A stretch of DNA of 64,000 bases, taken from positions 9,555,001 through 9,619,000 of the forward strand of contig NC_092673.1 in NCBI RefSeq assembly GCF_964355755.1, given 5' to 3'. Made by a program: the position numbers and the translations under genes. Below, in pieces: positions 11,423 to 23,127 of the stretch. Under the pieces are notes generated by a model. That model was given only the letters and a program-made list of their open reading frames with translations, was not told the DNA's origin and made no database searches. The DNA is from Antedon mediterranea (taxonomy: Eukaryota > Echinodermata > Crinoidea > Comatulida > Antedonidae). Positions within the stretch are counted from its first letter, which is position 1. The number at the start of each line of letters is the position of its first letter.

Positions 11423-11599
11423 CGTTACAGACGAGACATTTTATAACCTAGTTATTTCATAAACAATGTATTATTTAACAATTTTTTTTCAGATAGTTAC
11501 TTTGTGTGCTTATTGTACATAATCAACTAATTTATTAAAAATATTTCTTTATTAATTTCATACAGGCCTTTTGAATTTAAAATTGTCCCGTCCGCAACG
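11423..11599. repeat. Upstream pair of GTCCCGTCCGNNACG-type 15-mers
   Basis: GTCCCGTCCGCAACG lies at 11585-11599 on the plus strand. A degenerate inverted copy (reverse complement GTCTCGTCTGTAACG) lies at 11423-11437. Four more copies sit downstream of the gene remnant. CG-rich words like this stand out in the AT-rich surroundings. Confidence 0.65.
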
Positions 11600-11706
11600 T
11601 GTGAGTGGGTTTTTCTACATTTATTTGAAAAGTAAAGATTACAAAAAATTGCTATTTAATTCTTAAATCATTCTTGTTTAAATGTTAGTCATGAAAACAT
11701 ACTGAT

Positions 11707-13212
11707 CATGGAAAACACAAAGACTAGTGCAGAAAGAACAAGAGCTTGCAGACTGCGTATATGAAATAATATACCAGCCTATGAAGTGCGTCTCAAATTA
11801 GACCGAGAACGAAAACGAAAGGAGAGAAAAGCAAAAAACAAAGACAAGTTAACTGAAATTGAACGGGTAAAGAAAAGGAATGAAGAGCGGTTAAGGAAGA
11901 AAGCTTATCGAGCAAAGAAATTGAGAGAGCTGAACGCAAATGAAACACCGTCTCCAATTGTCAACACAGTGTATGGTAGCAGAAGCAGTTATGGCAAGGC
12001 CAAAGCTTGTGCTCGTGCAGCTCTTCCTACAACTCCAAACAGACAGGCAACAAGTGTAGCTGGTATCATTGAAGATATGACACCCACAAAACGTAAGAGA
12101 ATAGCAGATGTCATAGACAGAAGAGCTGCAAAACGTCGCCTTATTGAAGGATATATAATGCAAAACGACAACATATGGAGCTCAGAACCTTGAAAGCACA
12201 ATTGAAACCCGGTGAAATTATATTACATGAAGATTTTTCAGAGAACTATGCCTTGAAGTATCAAAGAGAAATCATGCAGGCTCACTGGTCCAACTTATTG
12301 CTATTATCTACATTAGAATCAGACTAGACGAAGAACTCAAGCATATCTCGTACACAGTAATATCAGATGAGCAGCGCCATGATAAGAAAGCTGTATTTGC
12401 ATTTAACAAGGCCATACTGAAAAACAAATTGCCATTTGATATTACCAAGGTTCACTACTGGTCGGATGGAGCTGGAAGTCAGTTTAAGAATCGTTTCATG
12501 TTCTGCAATTTGCTATTTCATGTTCATGATTTTGGATATCCGGCAGATTGGAGTTTCTTTGGGACCGCTCATGGAAAGGGACCAATAGATGGTATGGTAT
12601 CGGTGGTGAAGTGAAGCGTTCTGTATGGAGATCTGTCTTCCAGGGCAAGTTAGTTTTAGCTGATGCTAAAGAATTTTACTTGGCTGCAAAGGACTTGTAT
12701 AAGAAAATAAATGTCTTATATATAAATGCCAATGAAATCATCTCTGCAACTGAACATCTAGTCAACTAGTATACCTGGAACTCGTTTTCTGCATTTTATC
12801 AAGCCAATTAATGATTATCAAGTTGAACATTCACTAAACTCACAGTTCTCAAATGCAAATCCTGTATATACTATCAATGCTATGTTAAATTCTGTTTCCG
12901 CTGTTAGCGTCAAACCCCTCAAGTTCTATGTCTCTTCAGGATGAAACCATTCAACTAAAAGTAGGAGATTTTGTTCTCAGTGAATTTGCAACAAAGAAAG
13001 ACTATTTAAGCCAGATAACTACCAATATAGACAGAAATGAAATTGAAATTAGTTGTTTAAGAAACCCAAGTAAGGATAGAAAAACCTTTGTTTTTGCACA
13101 AATACCAGATGTATCTTGGATACCTACTGACAATGTTAGAGGGCAAACGGCAATGCCAATAGTTGATGAAAGGGGTCGATACATTTTTGAACGTCCCCTT
13201 GATATGTGCTAA
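11707..13212 (+). pseudogene. Decayed intronless gene with DFSENY, SDGAGSQFKNR and HGKGPIDG motifs
   Basis: The frame opens MENTKTSAERTRACRLRI, has an in-frame TGA at 11761, then a very basic region rich in Arg/Lys (11786-12193). Next come ILHEDFSENYALKYQREI (about 12219-12275), VISDEQRHDKKAVFAFNK, HYWSDGAGSQFKNRF (about 12453), WSFFGTAHGKGPIDG (about 12548-12593), VKRSVWRSVFQGK, and a C-terminal block with KVGDFVLSEFATKK and DVSWIPTD ending at 13212. A tandem ATGGT duplication at 12589-12598 shifts the frame inside the HGKG region, and other shifts lie near 12194, 12310 and 12780. From memory this layout matches an uncharacterised multi-copy invertebrate family (cc8L18.2-like proteins). Spaced Asp residues in DFSEN, SDG and IDG could be an RNase H-like catalytic set; that is inference. 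No introns are visible. Confidence 0.7.
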
Positions 13213-13667
13213 ATAAGAACTGTAGACAATGAAACTGAGCACTTTGTAATAACTTTAAAGCAGTATACTTTTTCATGAAATTATTAAATATTAATAATTA
13301 ATTCGCATTACTTTATAATTATCATCTTGTTAAATAAATTGTTAAAAAACAAAATCATTTCTGATGCTATAGAAAACTGTTCTTTTATGGTATAATTGTA
13401 ATATTTGATAATATAATTTGTTTGTGTATTGGACAAGTAATTTTAGAGTTTGTTTTTTTAACAAAATACTGTATACATAAACATCCAATAGTGAAATTTT
13501 CATTTTATGCCTTGTATGAAATAATATCACTTTTATTTACAGTAAATACTTTATACTGTACATACTGTACATTAACTTTATTATTTGTATGTTCACTATT
13601 TTTAAAATAAATTTCTCTGTACAATTATATGTCAAATTAATTTCAAAAATCATATTTCATATGCCTA
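13213..13667. other. AT-rich 3' flank of the gene remnant
   Basis: AATAAA-type words occur at 13325-13340 and 13604. No coding support. Confidence 0.35.
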
Positions 13668-13852
13668 TTGCGTTTTTCGTACTATTAGTTGGGAAAGCCA
13701 CTCGACAGTGCAGTTCTTTTGAACTGATCCACTTTTGGTTACCCGCAGGTGCTGATAGTACTTTTGTTCTGTTTTGTTGAATGATGCCGTGCCTTGTTTA
13801 TGATTTTTGTATGTTACCTGGAAATTGAATAAAATAAAATAAACAAAAAAAT
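13668..13852 (+). mobile_element. 5'-truncated LINE 3' end
   Basis: Bases 13668-13834 are the reverse complement of 4318-4486 with about three differences. They end in GAATAAAATAAAATAAAC, a LINE-like tail. Only the 3' UTR is present, as expected for a severely 5'-truncated copy of the LINE at 4318-7500. Confidence 0.85.
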
Positions 13853-14012
13853 ATTATGAATTTCATATTTTTATTCAAAACAGTCTTTATCAGTGTTTCA
13901 AAGGTTGAATTATATTTTGACTTGTAAAATAAAAGGTTGTATTGATATGAAAAACTATATTTTTTTATTTTTTTCATTGAAATATGTAGTATTTTCTACC
14001 GTGGACAAAAGT

Positions 14013-14383
14013 GTCCCGTCCGCGACGTTGGAAATGTCCCGTCCGTAACGACATATAATTCATATTTATTAATAAATTTACAGTTATGATTTTATAATTA
14101 CCAGTCTACTATCTGGCAACAAAAAATTGTTGTAATCTCTTTTAATTGAGGAGAAATATTAGAATACGTAAACCTTCTTAAAAGTCATGTCCATTTGCTG
14201 TCTCATCCGCGACGTATACAATTTTTATAATATTTCATATTTTTGTGGGACTTTTTGAATTTTTTTTTTCCCATATTGAACATTTGACATATACGTAAAT
14301 ATTTATTCTACTTTGGATCTTCTATTCATTCACATTTCTAAGATATGGCTAGTTATATTCTCAAAAATGTCCCGTCCGTCACA
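14013..14383 (+). repeat. Downstream group of GTCCCGTCCGNNACG-type 15-mers
   Basis: Copies lie at 14013-14027 (GTCCCGTCCGCGACG), 14036-14050 (GTCCCGTCCGTAACG), 14200-14214 (GTCTCATCCGCGACG) and 14369-14383 (GTCCCGTCCGTCACA). With the upstream pair there are six copies around the gene remnant at 11707-13212. The function is unknown; transposase or regulator binding sites are possible. Confidence 0.7.
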
Positions 14384-14399
14384 AAAAAATACTGTATAG

Positions 14400-14765
14400 A
14401 CCTATTATAGTTTTTACAGAGTTTCTATAGAATCTCTATAGAGTCTCAATAGAATTTCTATAGAGTTTCCAAAGAATTTCTATAGAGTTTCCATAGAATT
14501 TCTATAGAGTTTCCATAGAATTTCTATAGAGTTTCCATAGAATTTATATAGTTTCCATAGAATTTCTATAGAGTTTCCAAAGAATTTTTATACTTTCAGT
14601 AGAATTTTTATAGAGTTTCCATAGAATTTTTAGAGTTTTCATAGAAATATCTATAGAAATTCCATAGAGTTTTCATAGAGTTTCCATAGAATTTCTATAG
14701 ATTGTTTCTATAAAAAACTTTATAGAAAATTGTATAGAATTTTTTTTTATAAAATTCTATATAAC
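14400..14765. repeat. Dense TTTCTATAGAG/TTTCCATAGAA tandem array
   Basis: An 11-base half-unit alternates between TTTCTATAGAG and TTTCCATAGAA, giving a 22-base period, with more than 25 half-units that decay to the right. It is the most regular of the four arrays of this word family in the window. Confidence 0.9.
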
Positions 14766-14943
14766 AGATTGCACGAGGTCTGATGCGATGACTTTGGTAA
14801 TAAATTCTAGATCCCTAACACTGGAACGAGATGAAATGATACGATTTACTGCTTATGGCCTCGTAAGACAATTTTGAAAAAATGTCAGTCTAGGCTGAAA
14901 AAAGTGGATCTTTTTTCTTCCTTTCTTTTATAAATAAAGATTA

Positions 14944-15839
14944 ACGCCCGTATTCTTAAACCGGACTTTAGTCGTAGTTCGAGCTAAAACTAAAAAAATT
15001 ACGTCATTTTAATTCATAAACCGAACTTCAACTAAATCGCCAACTAATTCAGGCCAACCTCGACTAAATCGAGACGGATTTTGATCGATTTTTTTAGTCC
15101 TGGAGGGGGCAGGCTAAATGGTCGACTAAATGGTTTTTAAACGATGTTTATGAAAAACGTAACAGTCATTGAGTTGTTATATTGGCCAGATATTGAAGAA
15201 TGAAATATCTATTTTTATATTAGCTTAATTAAATATACATTGGTATATGTTATAATAATGAAAATCATCTTTATTTACAACTGTATACAAATTACATAAT
15301 TTTCTTTGCGCAAGTCCGACTTCAACTACGTCACGCCATAGCGACAATGGCAGATGCGGAAATTCACCACGCGATGGAATGTTTAGGGGGCCTAGCGCTT
15401 TCTTGTCACGCTATGAAGTGCGTGGTTCGTCGCGATCATACTTTGTTGGGGGCCTAGAAAATATAAAAGTTACCGTACCGCCATGGTTCCTAAATATATT
15501 TTGAAGATTTTGTTTGTTGTTAATCAAAAGTACTTCACTGTTAAATTAATACTGATCTTGTTCTAATAATAAACGATTAAAATTATTTTTCATGTATAGT
15601 CCTGATGCGTAAAAAGTGTTGTAAGAAAATGGAAAGTGATATCAATGCGCAAAATTTCGTCTGCTCCTCAAATACTCTCTTGTCATTGGCCAATGTATAG
15701 CCTTTGTTACCCAGACGTGTGCAATTCGACTAAAAGCTCGACTTCGTTTTTGAATCGAATTTGAAGTAATAGCTCGAACTACGACTTTTTCAAGTCGAAC
15801 TTCGAACTACGACTAAAGTCCGGTTTAAGAATACGGGCA
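14944..15839. mobile_element. MITE-like TIR element with TTA target duplication
   Basis: The left end CGCCCGTATTCTTAAACCGG and the right end CCGGTTTAAGAATACGGGCA are inverted repeats extending about 40 bases through ACTTTAGTCGTAGTTCGA. TTA lies at both edges (14941-14943 and 15840-15842). A 3-base TWA duplication is typical of PIF/Harbinger. The interior is non-coding. Confidence 0.75.
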
Positions 15840-15842
15840 TTA

Positions 15843-16287
15843 GACAGAATCAATAGGTATATGTATTTTATAAATAGCCTATAATTCCTCATAGTGACAT
15901 ATACAGGTTTATGTATTTAATGAATAAGGCATATTCTTACTTTTAAACTTGTAGCTTGTTTCAATAACTCCAATAATCTCAGTTTTAATGTCATCTTTTA
16001 CCCCTCTCTCATTAGAAGTATTTGACCCTTTTTTCAATCTTCGGTGATAAACCTTCAAGAGGATCCTTTCTGTTGGCACCACCTCTCCAGTACAACAATG
16101 TGAATATGGATCATTAGGTCGAAAATATAAGCTTAATTTCTTATTCTTATCTGCCAGAACCTTTAAAAAGATATTTTAAAATTATTAAAACCAGACAATG
16201 CTTTGTATCAATTTAGTAGTATCATGGATTAAGGAATAGAAGGATATGCATCAGTTTGAGATCAAACCTTTCATGACTCTTGCCGAC
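15843..16287. other. Intergenic
   Basis: No feature supported. Confidence 0.3.
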
Positions 16288-16565
16288 ATAGCGCGGACTG
16301 CCCACAATGTTATAAAATAAGGTGAGGAGGTGAGTCCCGTGTTCTCTGAACGTAGGGGAATGAGCTGTTAGGAGCTCATTGTACTAAGCCTCGGCATTAT
16401 GTGGTAGGGTGGCCAGTTCCTTTCCACGCCGCCTTTTTTCTCCCTAGTATTTTCAACCAGGTACTCATTTTACAGCTGAGTGAACTGGGAGTTGTCGGGC
16501 ATTGAACCCGGGTCTATCTGTACGACAGTCAAGTGTCCTAACCACTCGGCTATCCAACTCCTGTT
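16288..16565 (-). mobile_element. tRNA-derived SINE
   Basis: On the minus strand a tRNA-like head starts near 16562: GGAGTTGGATAGCCGAGTGG (A box), then ACCCGGGTTCAATGCCCG (B box), closing with CAACTCC, which pairs with the first seven bases. The anticodon arm does not fold properly, so it is not a tRNA gene. A body follows (CTCAGCTGTAAAATGAGTAC ... GCCACCCTACCACATAATGC ... AGCTCATTCCCCTACGTTCA) ending near 16288. Confidence 0.75.
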
Positions 16566-16836
16566 GTCCTCCTTATAAAATAAACACAGTTTAATTAACC
16601 GTCATTAACAATGAAACGGTCAAGTGCCTAATATATTGTTTACTGCACATGCTCAACAACTTTTAATCTTAATGGCCATGCTTTCGTACGCTCTTATCTT
16701 TGTAGCATGATTAATATTTTATATTTTTAGCGCTAGCCGCTATGGCGACGAACAAAACTTTATGCGACGAACTTAATATAACTTTTCTGATCTCCCAGAA
16801 ATATTACAAGATTATTAATAAATGTAATTACGAGAT
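16566..16836. other. Intergenic
   Basis: No feature supported. Confidence 0.3.
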
Positions 16837-16838
16837 TA

Positions 16839-17534
16839 CCGTACTGACGCGGGTATAAGCCCACCCCCCTCGAACATGAAATCACGTCAAGTTTGGGGGG
16901 TGGGCTTATACCCGAGGATCCAAAAATGCAGATCGTCAAAAACAGCACATGTACACTGTGTATTTCCACCATGCGAGCGAGCGAGCGCCCTCACGTGTAC
17001 GACGTTGCCTCTAAATACACGAGGTGTAGAGTGTCGGAAAATTAAGCTTATAGCCTAGTTCGTGTAATTTATCGTAGAATATCTTATTTTAAACGTCAAT
17101 TGAACAAGATTTTATCAAGCAGAAAAGCAAGTGTACAATGTTCGTTAAATAGAAATGTACCAAAGAAATTTAATAAGCTTGTTTATGGCAGCCGATACCA
17201 AATAGTGGTTTTCCGTTTTGGCGACTTGTATGTAGCGTCGTCTGTGAAGCGATCTTCGACCGCGATGGAGTGTAAACAAAACAGGACCGCTAGGCCTCAT
17301 ATGGCCTAGCGTATATTAGCCTAGCGTATATTAGCCTAGCTTGGTTATGATCAAAGGTAGGTGTATTCGGTGTATGGACGTCGCCAAATACAAAAATATG
17401 TATTACGACACACACTGTAGATCTTCGAATTAATGGGTGGGCTTATACCCGAGTGCCTCATTTTTCATGAAAATTAGTCAAAAGTCGGGGGTGGGCTTAT
17501 ACCCGAGTATGGGCTTATACCCGCGTCAGTACGG
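16839..17534. mobile_element. Non-autonomous TIR element with TA target duplication
   Basis: Left CCGTACTGACGCGGGTATAA and right TTATACCCGCGTCAGTACGG are perfect inverted repeats, flanked by TA (16837-16838, 17535-17536). Subterminal GTGGGCTTATACCCGAG words recur at both ends. The ends share CCGTA and GTATAAG-C-CAC with the element at 2239-3114, so the two are related. The interior lacks a credible gene. Confidence 0.85.
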
Positions 17535-17536
17535 TA

Positions 17537-18700
17537 AATACAAATTGTTTGTAAATTGTAGTATCCTTTGGGTTTAAAAAACATTAATTTTGCCATGTTC
17601 GAAACCTGCCGCGATTGATCTACACTAATGTTTTTAGCATTTTATGACCTGTAGTAGAAAACAACAACTAGTTGTTGTCTCAGCCTACATGTTAAATTAC
17701 GGCAAGGATACTAGGCCCAGGCCTTTTAGGCTTACTAGTAAACCCTATGATTTGCCGACATCGATGTAGGCCTACTGTAGGTATGCCTATTGTTAGACTA
17801 ATCTTAGGTGTAGTAGCTACAACGTGTAATCATAATCTACATACTCATCGTTGTCTACTTCTTGTTGGAATAATAATACAGTAATAGACAAGGTACTTTT
17901 ATGCTTCATTTGTTCATCTACTTTTCAAAACGAAACGAGCGCTAGAGAGTAGTAGAGTCAGTGGTGACGTATCGCAACTATACATAGCCAGCCAATCCCA
18001 GATCAGGGATCGCAGTTTTTATTCAATTAGGCCTGGTGATTGGATGTGATGTGGATGACATAACCCCTAGTCAATCACCAGGCACTACAATTTAAATATA
18101 ATCACATCGATAATTAAGGAGATTCATGAAGAAACCACTGCTTAGCAATATATTAAAACACGTTTGTTGTACTTGTGACACAGTAAAAACATACATGGTG
18201 AAATGCATAATTTAATACTCTATAGATTAACGCAATTTGTAATGACAGGAGGTGGAATGCCAATATGATAATTCAAATATAAAAATTGTATATTTTATTA
18301 ATATTACCAACTACTTAAAATTACCCGTCGTAAGAAAGTGAACTTTTCTTGTCCGATTGTGATGAAATTAAAACAGAATTGTTCAGCAATATATTGTTGT
18401 TGTCGATTAATCATCAATGCAGACATGTCAATAGAAGAATTAAACTGCGCATACGATTTCTACATGGCTACGCAAAAAATGTAACAGTCAATTCGCAGCG
18501 TTCTATAGAGGGCCGCAGTTAGAGACACAGAGTTCAATGAGCATGTTTGTTTGATTGGCAGCAGTGCTTTAGTATAGGCAAGCGCGTTGGAAAATCGTTT
18601 GATGTCACCGTCGATGCATATCCTTCTATTCTTTAATCCATGGTAGTATGTACTGTAAAATCCGTAGTTTATGATAAGTCAGTCTGCACATGCTCAGAAA
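17537..18700. other. Intergenic
   Basis: AT-rich with several TAGGCCTA-type patches (17700-17800). Two copies of a GCCTGGTGATTGG/CAATCACCAGGC word at about 18030-18085 form a loose inverted repeat. No gene seen. Confidence 0.3.
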
Positions 18701-18850
18701 CATGTTGGTTGTTGTTAATTGACCACTTTGGACGAGTTAGGTTATCCGCACAAACGAAACATGCATGTTGTATATTAAAATACAAGTGCGGAAAGTTAAT
18801 TTTATTAATTTAATTATTAACATTAATGTATAATACTAGTATTGTTAATG
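18701..18850 (-). mobile_element. Degenerate Helentron-like 3' end
   Basis: Read on the minus strand, GTGCGGATAACCTAACTCGT followed by CCAAAGTGG resembles the 3' end of the Helentron-like element at 28511-30102 (GCGGATAACCAAACTCGTCA). The hairpin is damaged and the CTAG end is absent. Confidence 0.4.
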
Positions 18851-18984
18851 TTAGGTGCTGTGTTCTTTGTAGGGCGCCATATAAAATAGAATTTACAGTA
18901 TAGGTAAATTACAGGATTCACCTACATTATACTTTTGTAATATGATTGATGACATATAAAACATACGGTATATATTAAAACACT

Positions 18985-19125
18985 AAAAAAAGAGGCAAAA
19001 AATGACAGTAATCTGAAGTTTCAGCGACCAGGTTTCGCGAGTTGCTACGTCATGTATCAACCTCTTCTGCCGCAATGGCAGGATCTACAAATACCATGCA
19101 AAATCAAAACAGTGTTTAATCTCAG
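18985..19125 (+). repeat. Dispersed repeat related to the 40.4-kb and 54.9-kb copies
   Basis: CACTAAAAAAAGAGGCAAAA, TTTCGCGAGTTGCTACGTCA and CCGCAATGGCAGGATCTAC occur here in the same order as at 40505-40640 and, inverted, at 54838-54950. Confidence 0.7.
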
Positions 19126-19339
19126 CAGCCGGCCAACCGTATCGACTGCTAACAGCATTGGAGTTTTAATTAATTTAACTTATTCCTGGAACATAATGTA
19201 TTTCATAATTCACGGTTATCTCACCGAGTAAAATGCGTGGCCATTGATATCAATTCTTATGCAGTAGAGTTGAGTTTGAATCCCCAAAACTGTTTTAATC
19301 CCCAAAACTGTTTGATATGGTATATTTTATTTTTATGTA

Positions 19340-19770
19340 TGAGGTCATTAAAATTAATGATTTAGATCACCCTATCTCACCGATGGACCAAAATTAGTAC
19401 AAACATAGAAGTGTGTGAGGAAATAACAAAAAAAAACCAAAAACTGATAAAATATCAGGTCGGAAAGGTCATGTCAGCCCTGCTTATAGTTACTCCCTCC
19501 AAACACATTAATTTCACCCAATCTCACCCATGAACTAAACTTTGTCAAAATATAGTGGTATGTGAGGAAATAAGAAAAAAATGAAAACTGACAAAATATC
19601 AGGTCGGAAAGGTCATGTCAGACCCCCTTAAAGTGACCCCCTTCACATTAATTTCAACCCATGTCATCCATACCAAATTGGTAAAAACATAGTAGTATTG
19701 TACATATCGCATATCAAAATACCAGGTGGTAAAGGTCATGTCAAAGCCTCTTACAGTTCCATTCTTTTCT
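19340..19770. repeat. Diverged tandem repeat, about 3 units
   Basis: The block ATATCAGGTCGGAAAGGTCA recurs at about 19451, 19596 and 19721. It is accompanied each time by CACCCAT..CCAAA and AACATAGTAGTAT-like text. The period is 125-145 bases. Confidence 0.7.
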
Positions 19771-20934
19771 ACCCCGGCACACCTCCCCCATCCGACATGC
19801 CTTATTCAATTTCATTACGGTTTTATCCGCTCAAACGCAACATACACTTATACGTTAAACTATATGAACATTGACAATTATTATGCCATCCTATGACATG
19901 AAATAAATATGTTTACAGTGCTGAATTACGAGACCCATCTTTTAAATCCAATTATTAACACGAGGACGTCATCAAATTGACATATAAAGATAACTATTTT
20001 AGAAGATAATTATCTAAATAATAACCGTGTTATGTTAAGTCACGTCTCGTCTCTCGGTCATACGTCTGTGGCGGATCGCTCGAGCTGACAAGATGCGCTA
20101 CTACACATTTATCATTTTCTTCTCCCTGCTCTCATCCACATATCCGGGCTAGGCCTGGCCCTAGTCTGATTTACATTTTCGCCGTCGGCAGTTTGTGATG
20201 ATTGTAGGGCCTATGCCAGCGGGAGGGCTACGGGGGCTGTAAACCCTTCGTCGTCGGGAAATATAATATACAGTAAAAATCATTCGCGTTCACTTCGTAG
20301 CTTTAGCGCCTAGAAAACCGCGACGTTCCATTTTTTTAGTACGTCGGACGGAGAGCTATTACACTTTTTTGCATGCATTATTGCCGCCGGCGATCTAATA
20401 AACAATAGGTACGCACTTGTCTGCCGGTGTCCCTTTGTACGGATCGTTTAACATTGGGCCTGGCCCATTGCGGTTTACGAGTGTTCCATCCAGGGACCAG
20501 AATGTGTACTGTTAATTTCCAGGCGAACTTTACCGAAACGTTACGTTGTGTACTGTGTATCGACGTATACGCTATACAGCAAAAGGTTACGAATTATGTT
20601 CTTCTTATGTTTTTTATTTACGATTAACCCTGTACCGTGGGGTACCTAAAATAGACGTTTCACTCTAGGCTCGCCTACATTACTAAACAAACATTTTTCC
20701 AACATCTTATTATAGCTAAGTTATTACATTTCCAAAAATGTCCTGTATGTCATGAACTGCTCATCATACATTAAAGTTCCAGATTAACATCTGGGAAATA
20801 AACTGATTTTCCCCGAAGGGAAATGGTCTACGCTTACAGACGCATTCCCCTCCAAATATTAGGTAAACAGGGTCACTTTTTTAGGCCTTTAGGCCTGAAT
20901 TTTTTAAAGTCATAAGTGTAGTTTTTGAAGACCT
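19771..20934. other. Intergenic, locally GC-richer
   Basis: GC content rises at 20040-20520. A tiny frame at 20093-20152 reads MRYYTFIIFFSLLSSTYPG then stop. It looks like a signal peptide but has no downstream exon I can support. No gene called. Confidence 0.3.
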
Positions 20935-21520
20935 GCAGCTCTAGTTTTCAAAATTGTCTTAGCTCAATCGTCCCCAATTATAGAGCTGGTCATGGATACT
21001 TATACATTTCGTTTCATATTTCGATGTACAATATACAGTTAGTGCATTGTCTGGGAACATAGAGCTCTCTTTTTTTCAATTTTTTTCCATATTCATGGTA
21101 GGGCTGGTTCTGGAGACGTACCGGTATATATTTTGTTTTATGCTTCGACGTATAATACGTTAAATTTCCGGGACCTAGCAACTCTATTTTTCAAAATGTT
21201 CTTAGCTCCACCCCAACCATGGTGGGCTGGTCCTGTAGACGTATAATTTCGTTTCATTTATCAATATGGGCCTATATAAGTGCAATTTCCAGGTACCTAG
21301 CAGTTCTATTTTGCACAATTTTCTTAGCAGCTCAACCCTAATGGTTGTTGGTTGTTTCTTTTTTTTCGAAATACTATAATCCAATTAAATGTTCTTAGCT
21401 CTATCTCAACCTCGGTGGGCTGGTTCTCTGGTAGACTTGTAATTTCTTTTCATATATCAATGTATAATTGCAATTTCCGGGGACCTAGAGGCTCTATTTT
21501 TCAAAATGTTCTTACAGATC
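20935..21520. repeat. Diverged tandem repeat, about 5 units
   Basis: A 110-150 base unit recurs with TTTTTCAAAATGTTCTTAGC, GGTGGGCTGGT and AATTTCGTTTCAT..ATCAATGT blocks. Single related units in the opposite orientation lie at about 34100-34200 and 34960-35090 (CCACCATGGTTGG..AAATAGAGCC). Confidence 0.7.
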
Positions 21521-23040
21521 AGCCCATGGGTGTTAGTCTCGCGCATTTACAATTTTCGCACTCCCATCAGACAGCAACCTGCCTACGCCTCTGCGATTAT
21601 AACGATATACATCTTGGCCCGTCGCACAGTATTTTATCTATATACCATACAAAATGGAAAAAGTTGGCTACCCTAAATCTGATTAAAATTACGCTATGAC
21701 GCGTTGCTTCCGGGGCCGGGGGCCCTTGGCGGCCCCCTGCAATTAAAGTTCAATAAAATTAATAAAATCTGCTACAGAAGGTATGAAGAACAAAAATCAA
21801 TTGCAAAAACCCCTTTTCTCTGCTTTGTATGAGCTGTGCGCACAAGTGCGTGCATAAAATGTGGAAACAAATTATGAACATTTTGAAATTCTCAAAATGG
21901 CCTGAAATGTACGCGAAATTGATTAGAAGTTAATTTTGCGCATTTTGGAATTTCAAATACGCATACTCGCATAATTTTTTGCGTAGCACAGTATTTTTAT
22001 CATGTCAAAAGTTGCTCCATATTATGAAATACACAGTTGTAAAGTTTCATTGAAAAATACATTTTTGTTCAGAATTTATGATCAACCATAAAATTTCATA
22101 AAAATCGTGCGCAACTTACGCTGTTCGACTCTAACATCATATAAGAAAGTTTCCTGCACATCTACACTTCAAGGCCAATCTTTTTACCAAGTTATACAAA
22201 GTTATGTTTACAAGCAAGGGGATATGCTGCACACACAAATCGTGAAAAGAAAGAACTAGATTGAATTCTTCACTTTGACAATGACAAGATTTTGTTATCC
22301 ACGAAAACGCCACATGCACATACATTAAATATGACGCCGACAATTATTATGCCATCCTATTATTATTAAATAATGTTTACAGTGCTGAATTTTACCACTT
22401 TTTTGTCATAAAGCATACTGTAACAGTATTTACGGAATCCACTGTATATTTTATATACAGTGTATAGTTGAAATTATGAGTCCCATCTTTTAAAGACACC
22501 TTCCCTACGTTTTTTAGATCTAATTTAAGATCACAAACTATATTTAATGTAAAAATAATACTATATGGTCCTATTGCGATACCTTTTTTCGTCTTTAAAT
22601 GGTTAAAAATGTGAAAAATAAGTTGATTCTAATAATTATAGCGGCCCGCGGCTATAAATCCCAAAATGCATTGCGCGCGGATTGATATTTTTGTTTTTAT
22701 TTCTGTAATTCACCCACTTTTCGATCGATCGTGAGACCAAAAAGAATGGAAGACTCCAAACTTTTCAACGAAAATACCGGGTTTTCCCCAATTTGTATAA
22801 ACGGAGTCTGACAAAAATAGAAAGACAATAATGCAGCAACTATACAACGTCAGGCTAGGTATATAGCTAGCGTAAGATGTTCGTACCTTACCGATGTTTA
22901 CCAGCTAGGCCTACAAAACTAAGCCTAGCTAGGCTAGGCCTAAAGACCGTCAACGAGAGGTCACTCGCCGCGAACTTAGGTAGTGCATTGTTTCTCACTT
23001 TTTATCATAATTTACAATAAAACGTACTTTTAAGACAAGG
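21521..23040. other. Intergenic, with Helentron-like interior fragments
   Basis: 21830-22440 contains GCGCATTTT / GACAATTATTATGCCATCCT / ACAGTGCTGAATT words that also occur in the Helentron-like elements at 28.4-31.6 kb and at 19850-19930, so this is probably a decayed fragment. 22630-22960 is a non-repetitive block with a short frame (MEDSKLFNENTGFSPICING) that I cannot assign. Confidence 0.35.
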
Positions 23041-23127
23041 AATGACCTGGTTTAATGTTTTGAAAGTAATATATATATATGTATTATTTTTACAAATTTC
23101 AATATAAAATTTAATGACAAAAAGAGA

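Noticed and set aside
4318-13834. A 9.5-kb giant transposon bounded by 165-base inverted repeats (4318-4486 and 13668-13834) with the gene at 11.7-13.2 kb inside.
   Set aside because: The left arm is the 3' UTR of the minus-strand LINE and both arms end in AATAAA-type tails. The right arm is a 5'-truncated copy of the same LINE in the opposite orientation, so the inversion is coincidental.
16488-16562. A functional tRNA gene on the minus strand.
   Set aside because: Acceptor and T arms pair, but the anticodon arm does not, and the sequence continues into a SINE body.
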